Source: Metabacillus sp. KUDC1714
GTDB taxonomy: Bacteria > Bacillota > Bacilli > Bacillales > Bacillaceae
Direction of reading: 5' to 3'
DNA: 64,000 nt
NCBI RefSeq assembly: GCF_014217835.1
Contig: NZ_CP055263.1
Location: 1,769,501-1,833,500, forward strand
Position numbers and translations under genes: made by a program. Under the pieces are notes generated by a model that was not told the DNA's origin, did not search any database, and saw only the letters and a program-made list of their open reading frames with translations. Shown piece by piece: positions 58,195 through 64,000 of this stretch. Positions within the stretch are counted from its first letter, which is position 1, and the number at the start of each line of letters is the position of its first letter.

Positions 58195-60048
58195 TTATTT
58201 ATTTGATCGTACTGATACAACCTCTAAATAATTCATTTTATTTTCTTTCCAATCAAGTAGTATTTGTATTTGAGTACCTCCACCAGGTAAGTATTTATTG
58301 GCTGCTATATCAATTTGTGGTCCAACAGGGCCCTCTAAAACTTGTAGTTCAACTCCTGTTTTCACTCTGTATGTAACAACCTTCCCAAAGTCCTCTTTCC
58401 AATTTGATTTAATAGCTAAATTATTTTTCGCATACTCAACACCGGTTATTTTATCAAAAGTACCAAAACTACCTGGTTTGTTTAGTGGTTGGGCATTATC
58501 CAGTACCATTTCAAATGTATCTCCAGATTTTAAGGTCCCTCTTTTAGGAGTAAACCCTTCTGGCCAAGGTGATTGTTCTTTTATTAATTTAATATAAGAA
58601 TTTTTTATCTCTCCAATGTTGTCAGTACCTTTTGAGTTTTCCAGGAATTCATCCCATGTTTTTTTAGATCCAAATCTAATCGCTTCTTCATGAATCCCTC
58701 TTGTATTAATTCTATTATGTAGTTCCTCTGGCGTTAATTTTCCGTACTTATTTCTCAAGTATTCTATTCTGCTTTGATTATTCTTAACAATATTCGGAAC
58801 CTGATAAACTGCATTCTCAGCCTGCAACTTATTAAGATAATAAGCTCCACCACCAACAGCCAACAACCCTAGCGCCTGATAAAGACTATTCTTCTGCTGC
58901 TCTTCCGTCAATTCATTCCCAAACATATCCTTACCCGTTATGTACTCACTAAACCCATTGGCAGACACAAGCCCATAGATGCCCATCTCCGCTTTTTCAA
59001 GGGTTGAGAACGTATTTGCCGTTCGATAGACGTCTAATGCCTGGTCGGCTGCATGCATGCCCTTGGCGGTTTTGTAGATGGCGCCTCCGCCTTTGACGAT
59101 GCGCCCTGCCCAGCCTACGACAGGAATAAAGCCTGCAGCTGCCATGGCTCCGGCTGCGACACGTTGACCTGTTGTTAGTTTTTCACCAGTGACAGGGTCA
59201 ACTCCTTCTGATGCACGGATATAATCGTAGTAGCCTGTTAGTTCTCCTGTAAAGGTTTTGACTCCATCCCAAGTTTTTTCGTACCATGGGCGATTTTCGA
59301 GTTCCTCTTGTCGCTTTAACTGTTCTCTAAATTTTTCTTGTTCGTCTTTAAACGAGAGGTATTCTTTTGTTTGCTGCTCGGCTTGTTCTTTCAGCTTATA
59401 GACGTCACTAGCTTTGTAGGCTTCTGCGTTGAAATGAATCGGTTGGATTTTGCTGCCTTGGCGGGATGCTTCCATTAGCTGCTGAAAGAGTGCGACGACA
59501 TATTGTTCATCACCCTCTGATAGGTTGTATTCTGATTTTAAATCATTATCAATCTGGTCAACCGCATCAGCTGTATCTTTCCGGTCTTTTTCTGCTTTTT
59601 CCATATGATCATCAAATTGTTCCTTTGAGAAGGCGTCAAGAGAAATCAGATCATCTATTCTGTTGAAGATCCTTTTCAATTCGTCCCGTTGGCTTGAGAC
59701 CATTTCTTTATGGCTTCTTGCATGATGGGTGAGCTCATCATCTAAAAACGGAACATGAACAACTGTATCACCTGATAAGTTCTTGTCCTCAGCAGTTCCG
59801 GCAATGCCATTAAAAAAGGCAATGTTTCGATCAATCAGGCGGAGCCAGGCTTCAGCAACATCCATTTGGGCCTGAAAGAAGCCTTTGATGGATTCTGCCC
59901 CCTTTCCTTGAAGTTGGTCGTCTAGATTGACGATGTCATTGAATTGGCTTTTTACTTGTTCTAGCTTTCCCCGTAAGTCATTATAGCTTTTAGACCTTGC
60001 TTCCATTGAATCAATTAATGATTTCGCTTCATATACTTTCACAGTCAC
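58195..60048 (-). CDS. LXG polymorphic toxin secreted by type VII system
   Basis: About 617 residues from the GTG at 60048 (VTVKVYEAKSLIDSM), preceded by GGAAGG. The N-terminal helical LXG domain (about 1-220) is the targeting module for type VII secretion. A pre-toxin region (about 270-350) has TGEKLTTGQRVAAGAMAAAG and FIPVVGWAGR, the PT-TG pattern. The C-terminal domain (from about 490) carries WPEGFTPKRGTLKSGDTFEM, GSFGTF and ends near YLPGGGTQIQILLDW. That PGGG-x-Q close and the layout resemble TNT-type NAD glycohydrolases, but this assignment is tentative. It lies after YwqH- and YwqI-like chaperone genes and before a candidate immunity gene. Confidence 0.82.
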   Translation of the reverse strand: MTVKVYEAKSLIDSMEARSKSYNDLRGKLEQVKSQFNDIVNLDDQLQGKGAESIKGFFQAQMDVAEAWLRLIDRNIAFFNGIAGTAEDKNLSGDTVVHVPFLDDELTHHARSHKEMVSSQRDELKRIFNRIDDLISLDAFSKEQFDDHMEKAEKDRKDTADAVDQIDNDLKSEYNLSEGDEQYVVALFQQLMEASRQGSKIQPIHFNAEAYKASDVYKLKEQAEQQTKEYLSFKDEQEKFREQLKRQEELENRPWYEKTWDGVKTFTGELTGYYDYIRASEGVDPVTGEKLTTGQRVAAGAMAAAGFIPVVGWAGRIVKGGGAIYKTAKGMHAADQALDVYRTANTFSTLEKAEMGIYGLVSANGFSEYITGKDMFGNELTEEQQKNSLYQALGLLAVGGGAYYLNKLQAENAVYQVPNIVKNNQSRIEYLRNKYGKLTPEELHNRINTRGIHEEAIRFGSKKTWDEFLENSKGTDNIGEIKNSYIKLIKEQSPWPEGFTPKRGTLKSGDTFEMVLDNAQPLNKPGSFGTFDKITGVEYAKNNLAIKSNWKEDFGKVVTYRVKTGVELQVLEGPVGPQIDIAANKYLPGGGTQIQILLDWKENKMNYLEVVSVRSNK

Positions 60049-60085
60049 CGTCTGCCCTTCCTTTCGTTTGGGTTCTTTTAAGAGA

Positions 60086-60270
60086 GAAAAGCGCAAGCGC
60101 CTTGATCATCGCCGTACAAACTGGAGGAGCATCGACTGAGATAAAGGAAACACGGTAAGCGTAGCGAACCGATGTTGACTTATCGTAGGGAGATGATCTG
60201 AAGTTTGATAGGCGATAGGCGATAGGCGCTGGAGCTAGACACCAGAACTAAGTACAAAAACTTATACTTT
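60086..60270 (+). repeat. Dispersed palindromic repeat family A, copy 6 (variant)
   Basis: The ends match the family (AAGCGCAAGCGCCTTGATCA and GGCGCTGGAGCTAGACACC, then AGTACAAAAAC). The centre is different, about 90 bases with a GATAGGC triplet repeat (GATAGGCGATAGGCGATAGGC-like). It separates the LXG toxin gene from the YwqI-like gene. Confidence 0.75.
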
Positions 60271-60280
60271 CTTACCTTGT

Positions 60281-60316
60281 AAAAAAAACAGGGGCTAAGT
60301 TGTCGATTGCGCCCCT
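60281..60316 (-). terminator. Terminator between YwqI-like gene and LXG toxin gene
   Basis: On the minus strand AGGGGC and GCCCCT pair around GCAATCGACAACTTA and are followed by GTTTTTTTT. It would end the type VII transcript before the toxin gene. Confidence 0.78.
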
Positions 60317-60391
60317 TTCACCCCAAACGATCCCTTAACTCCCGAAGTAATAGCTTTTTGTACCAATACAACAAAACAACAAAAGCATCAC

Positions 60392-60658
60392 TTAATTTCT
60401 TGTAATTGCTTCATCCTGCTCTTTTAATGAACGTACATTTGCTTTTGTATCTTCTATGTTTTTCTCAACAACCTCAACATACTCACTTATGAGCTGATGG
60501 ATTCTTGCTTCGCGTTCAAGCCAATAAGTAGTAAAATCCAAGCGGTTTTTCCCTAGATTACTAGATTGTGGTGGTTCAATCGTTACATTGGCTAATGCTG
60601 ACTTAACTTCATTTAATTCTTTTATAACGGCTTCATAATTTAGTTTAATCGTGACCAT
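60392..60658 (-). CDS. YwqI-like LXG-associated helical protein
   Basis: The 88-residue protein is a helical hairpin: helix 1 (about 5-25; LNYEAVIKELNEVKSAL), a loop with IEPPQSSNLGKNRLDFTTYW, and helix 2 (about 45-85; LEREARIHQLISEYVEVVEKN). This is the layout of YwqI/DUF5344, the second of the two small WXG100-like partners that bind the LXG domain of toxins before export. It overlaps the end of the YwqH-like gene by one base, so both are made together. Confidence 0.8.
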   Translation of the reverse strand: MVTIKLNYEAVIKELNEVKSALANVTIEPPQSSNLGKNRLDFTTYWLEREARIHQLISEYVEVVEKNIEDTKANVRSLKEQDEAITRN

Positions 60659-61089
60659 TAAAATAACCGCCTTTTCAAATCGCTAATTCGATCTGCAAGC
60701 TCATCTACAGCATCTTCACCCTTATCAACTAATTGACCTGCTTCATAGGCAAGGGCTCTTGTTACATTTAATACAGTTCGTTCCATCTCTAACATATTGA
60801 TCTTACCTTCGATTAATCTCTGATAGCTAGAGTAATCAGTTTGCCCGATCTTTTGCATAACAGAATAGGCATCCTCGCGCTCATGATCAAAATTGTCAGC
60901 TCTATTCCCTGTCCATTCCCTGCCTAAATCTGGTTGCTTTATTTTCTTTATTTCTTGGAGAAGAAGATCTTGCTCTCGACTTATATCACTTTTCGCTTGT
61001 GTCAAACGATCAATTTTTTCATCAAGATCATTCGATTGCGAAGAGATCGACCTTTGAATGGAAAACAATACATTTGATAAACTCATCAT
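60658..61089 (-). CDS. YwqH-like LXG-associated helical protein (DUF5082)
   Basis: About 143 residues from the ATG at 61089 (GAGAGG upstream; a GTG two codons earlier and an ATG one codon later are alternatives). It is helical: a long coiled coil at about 15-50, then the turn GREWTGNRADNFDHER, which resembles the W-x-G turn of ESX substrates, then a second coiled coil. The YwqH/DUF5082 family pairs with YwqI-like proteins and LXG toxins. It lies 15 bases after essA. Confidence 0.8.
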   Translation of the reverse strand: MMSLSNVLFSIQRSISSQSNDLDEKIDRLTQAKSDISREQDLLLQEIKKIKQPDLGREWTGNRADNFDHEREDAYSVMQKIGQTDYSSYQRLIEGKINMLEMERTVLNVTRALAYEAGQLVDKGEDAVDELADRISDLKRRLF

Positions 61090-61103
61090 CTTCACCTCTC
61101 AAC

Positions 61104-61610
61104 CTATTTTGAAGAGATTTTTGCTTTATTAGCGGATTTACTCCAAACAACCAATACTACAATTAATAACAAACTACATATGCCAACCATTGCCCAAATT
61201 AAAATGGTTAATGAAAGATTGGAAGAGGATGGTGTATCCTCTTCCATACTATTTATCATTGATGAATCTGCCTCTGTAAATAGCTCCATTTCTAATGCTT
61301 TTGCTTTAATCGTATTGTTATCACTTGACTCACTTAAAAATAACGTCGATTTTATGATATCTTCTTGGGATATCTTTTCTCTTTGAAAGTTCAAACCTTT
61401 TAATTCTTCAGGTATGTTTAAACGTTGGTCTGATAATGAATCATCATGGAGCAACTCATTATTTTTTTTGAATTGGTTCTTTTGATAATCATTTGGAACA
61501 AGCTCATCAATCTCCGTGGTATCTGCGTGCACAACTCCTGCAAGCAATAGCTGAAAAGTTGTCATGATTAGCAGAATAAGCGAAACAAGTGAGACTTGCT
61601 TACATTGCAT
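61104..61610 (-). CDS. essA: Type VII secretion protein EssA
   Basis: About 168 residues from the ATG at 61610, ten bases after AAGGGG and overlapping the end of esaA by eleven bases. It has an N-terminal hydrophobic segment (about 7-27), an extracytoplasmic stretch with PNDYQKNQFKKNNELLHDD and LNIPEELKGLNFQREK, and a C-terminal membrane helix (about 132-155) followed by a basic tail. This two-helix layout and position directly after esaA match EssA (YueC) of Firmicute type VIIb systems, a membrane component needed for secretion. Confidence 0.85.
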   Translation of the reverse strand: MQCKQVSLVSLILLIMTTFQLLLAGVVHADTTEIDELVPNDYQKNQFKKNNELLHDDSLSDQRLNIPEELKGLNFQREKISQEDIIKSTLFLSESSDNNTIKAKALEMELFTEADSSMINSMEEDTPSSSNLSLTILIWAMVGICSLLLIVVLVVWSKSANKAKISSK

Positions 61611-64000
61611 GGGTTTCTGACCCCTTCTCATCTGGACTCATTCTTGCTTTTCCAATGAAATATTGCAGCATTCCAAGCCCTGCTAATATCAAGGCAAGGA
61701 TCATAACAGCCTGTGTAAATAATGAATCTGTCCCATATTGAATTGACATGTATACATTGGACATTGGATCTGAAAAACTAAAGTTCGGTGTTGTTAATGC
61801 TAGCAATGGTGTTACATAAAAGATCACCAAACCTACCGTGACGAACAGTCCAACTAAGTGATGAACAGTAAATGCAACTCTTACTAGGGCTGAACCTGCC
61901 GCAAGAAGAAGGATCGTAAATACAGTCCATTCAACCGCGCTTTCCTCTCGCAATGGGTAGATGTCTAAGCCAAATAAACTAATGACAAATCCAACAATGA
62001 GAGTTAATAAGACAAATAGAATTCCCTGAAGCCACAACGGAGGCTGTTGAAAATAATAACTTGTATACCCGATAAGTAAGCTGCATACAAGAACGATAAA
62101 TAATACAACTACTGGTGGAATATTTTTCACAGTCGTACTTTCAGTTTCTTCTGGAATATCACCACTAATCTTAAGCGGGTTTGTTAAGAAATCATAAACA
62201 TAGCCATTTGATTGACCATCAACAAATGTATTACCGAGAACACTGAAGACGTCATCTCGAATTAGCTCTGTTGACGAAACATTTGAAGCCCATTTATCGT
62301 TTAATTTATCTGCGTCTACTTGAACATCACTTACTTGTACTTGAAGCTCTCCTGTATATTCTATGATGCTGCTTTGACTTTCACCCACAGAATCCATCCA
62401 AGTATGAATTGATTCCATTTGCTCACTAATTCTTTCTGTTCCTGAAACCATTTCCTGGCCTTCAACAGTTGTTGTCGGTTCTACAACCGTAAGCATTTGG
62501 TCTGGTTGTTTAATTTGATCTAATACCGTTGTTGCTTCCTGAAGAATTCCATCAAGGCTTTCGACTAACTTAGCTTGTTGCTCATCGACTGTTTGACGAT
62601 ATTCAGCCATAAATACGGTAAAGCCGTCTTCTAGCGTGTTTAACGCATCTTGGTTTGTCGGCATATCCTTACCTAATTGATCCCAACTAGATTGTTCTTC
62701 GCTTGTGATCGCGGCAATTTTATTTGCTTCTTGCTGCAATTCTTCATTACCAAGAACGGCTACTATCGCAGTGTTTTCTGCAAGCATGCTGTTTAATGTC
62801 GCCTCATAGCGATCTAAATATGAGAAGTAAAACATCATCTGAAGAAGATCTTTACTTTTTATATCCTTAGAAAAGATTTCATTTACATGCTCTTTTCTTG
62901 TTTCAGAAAGTGCTTTAGATGCAAGGATTGATTGTTCCTTTTTCTCAATTTCTTCTTTGATATTAGATTCATAGTCTTTGTATAAAGTTAGCTCTGATTC
63001 AAGCTGACTTTTTATTTCCTCCAAATTATCAATATCTGTTTCCAACTGGAGATTATCTTCTATTAGTTGTTTGTTATCATCTTCTAGTTGCTGAATTTGA
63101 CTATTTTTATTAGCAATTGTTTCATCTAATGTATTTTTAACACCTAGTAATTCATTGAATGAATCCTGAAGTGCTTTTAAATCATCCTCTAATGGGTTTT
63201 TATCTGTTTCTTTCGTATCAAGTGCTGTTTTTAAAGCTAGGATACGATCATTGATAACACCCAAGCCTGATAACGAGGTCTCCATCTCTTCCGGTTTTGG
63301 ATCAACCAGATTAGTAAGTTCAGTCTTTATCTTTGTAAGCTCCTCTGAAATAGAGGTTAACTCCGCCATCTCACTTTCGAAATCGACAACAGGTACTTTA
63401 GGACCGTTTGGCTGTTCAGGTTTTTCTGGCTCAAGAGGCATTTCAGGTTCCTCTTGGTCTGTGGTGTCTTCACCATGATTTTCGTCATGATTACCTGAGC
63501 CATTACCATTTTCCTCTGTGTTCAAGGTAACTAATTGTTGATCTTTTCCATCAGATTTACCTGGACTATCTTTTTCGTCCTCAGCTGGTTCTTCAGGTTC
63601 TGTAGGCTCCTCACCAACACTAAGCTGATCACTTAAAGTAGCAAGCTGGCCCTCAACATCATTTAGCAAAGTTGAGTCCTTTAACTGCTGATAAAACTCA
63701 AGAATTTTTTCTTGAAGCTTGTAAAACTCACTAATTTGTCTTCCGACCTGACTATATCTTTGTTCCTCAAGTTTCCCGAAGACTTGCTCTGTGTTTTCCA
63801 TTCGGCTATCAAGCTTTGACATACTTTCGATAAACGTATTGCCTTCATCTTCAAATAGACTTGTAGATTTGATAAACAAAGGCTGTTGATCTACAGTTGC
63901 TTGGTTAACAGACTGGATTGAATTTGCTTGAATTTCAGCTAAGAGAATTTGTTGTTTCGCTTGATACTCCTTATATTGCTCCACATATTCAACAAAGGTT
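61600..64000 (-). CDS. esaA: Type VII secretion protein EsaA (YueB-like), 5' end outside window
   Basis: The reading frame is open to the window edge, so the N-terminus is missing; about 800 residues are visible. The visible part has a long extracellular coiled-coil region, a low-complexity acidic and proline-rich segment near 130-200 (EEPTEPEEPAEDEKDSPGKS), more coiled coil around 280-350, and five C-terminal membrane helices starting at NIPPVVVLFIVLVCSLLIGY. In B. subtilis the homologue YueB is the phage SPP1 receptor and a required part of the Yuk/Yue type VII apparatus. It is followed by essA with an eleven-base overlap. Confidence 0.9.
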   Translation of the reverse strand, partial: TFVEYVEQYKEYQAKQQILLAEIQANSIQSVNQATVDQQPLFIKSTSLFEDEGNTFIESMSKLDSRMENTEQVFGKLEEQRYSQVGRQISEFYKLQEKILEFYQQLKDSTLLNDVEGQLATLSDQLSVGEEPTEPEEPAEDEKDSPGKSDGKDQQLVTLNTEENGNGSGNHDENHGEDTTDQEEPEMPLEPEKPEQPNGPKVPVVDFESEMAELTSISEELTKIKTELTNLVDPKPEEMETSLSGLGVINDRILALKTALDTKETDKNPLEDDLKALQDSFNELLGVKNTLDETIANKNSQIQQLEDDNKQLIEDNLQLETDIDNLEEIKSQLESELTLYKDYESNIKEEIEKKEQSILASKALSETRKEHVNEIFSKDIKSKDLLQMMFYFSYLDRYEATLNSMLAENTAIVAVLGNEELQQEANKIAAITSEEQSSWDQLGKDMPTNQDALNTLEDGFTVFMAEYRQTVDEQQAKLVESLDGILQEATTVLDQIKQPDQMLTVVEPTTTVEGQEMVSGTERISEQMESIHTWMDSVGESQSSIIEYTGELQVQVSDVQVDADKLNDKWASNVSSTELIRDDVFSVLGNTFVDGQSNGYVYDFLTNPLKISGDIPEETESTTVKNIPPVVVLFIVLVCSLLIGYTSYYFQQPPLWLQGILFVLLTLIVGFVISLFGLDIYPLREESAVEWTVFTILLLAAGSALVRVAFTVHHLVGLFVTVGLVIFYVTPLLALTTPNFSFSDPMSNVYMSIQYGTDSLFTQAVMILALILAGLGMLQYFIGKARMSPDEKGSETHAM

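Overview
The window looks like chromosome from a low-GC, spore-forming Bacillaceae (Bacillus/Metabacillus-like). The evidence is AT-rich DNA, strong AGGAGG-type ribosome sites, and close relatives of B. subtilis NfrA, TopB, YfmM, RsbRD, LiaIH/LiaFSR, YhfW, NasA-F, AdeC, TrePAR and the Yue/Ywq type VII secretion proteins. No rRNA, tRNA, CRISPR array, prophage or transposase gene was seen. Genus is not resolved.

Layout. 0-10.2 kb: AraC regulator, thioredoxin-reductase-like flavoprotein, a 0.7 kb gap with a DnaA-box cluster and a 21-bp repeat array, an orphan ABC permease pair with a membrane beta-propeller protein, NfrA, a NiaP-like importer and a NERD protein. 10.2-20.3 kb: a second 21-bp array, a topB/VOC/SRPBCC operon, ABC-F YfmM, an RsbRD-type stressosome protein, and the cell-envelope stress locus liaIH plus liaFSR (no liaG). 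20.5-24.2 kb: Rieske flavoprotein YhfW, a fatty acid desaturase, a short MITE and a 49-codon gene. 24.2-35.1 kb: complete nitrate assimilation, nasBC-nasDEF divergent from nasA, with three TnrA-type boxes and a third 21-bp array. 35.2-48.3 kb: MarR plus MFS exporter, aldo/keto reductase, HemD-like protein, PurU, a ThrE pair, PhoD-like phosphatase, EamA exporter, adenine deaminase and a SEC-C protein. 48.4-52.6 kb: trehalose operon treP-treA-treR. 52.7-57 kb: CBO0543-type membrane protein, PepT, a DUF2642-like gene split by a 218-bp MITE, and a VWA lipoprotein. 57-64 kb, all minus strand: a type VII secretion locus running off the right edge, esaA(partial)-essA-YwqH-like-YwqI-like, then a separately transcribed LXG toxin with a candidate immunity gene and a decayed immunity remnant.

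How it works together. NasA imports nitrate, NasBC reduces it to nitrite, NasDE reduces nitrite to ammonium, and NasF makes the siroheme precursor NasD needs; the TnrA boxes tie this to nitrogen limitation. LiaFSR would sense envelope damage and switch on LiaIH. TreP imports and phosphorylates trehalose, TreA cleaves it and TreR represses.

The most unusual material is non-coding: three intergenic arrays with different motifs but the same 21-bp period, a tandem DnaA-box cluster, a family of about 150-bp palindromic repeats mostly between convergent genes, a MITE whose removal on paper restores a reading frame, a hairpin that would hide the nasF ribosome site, and an attenuator-like leader before ade.
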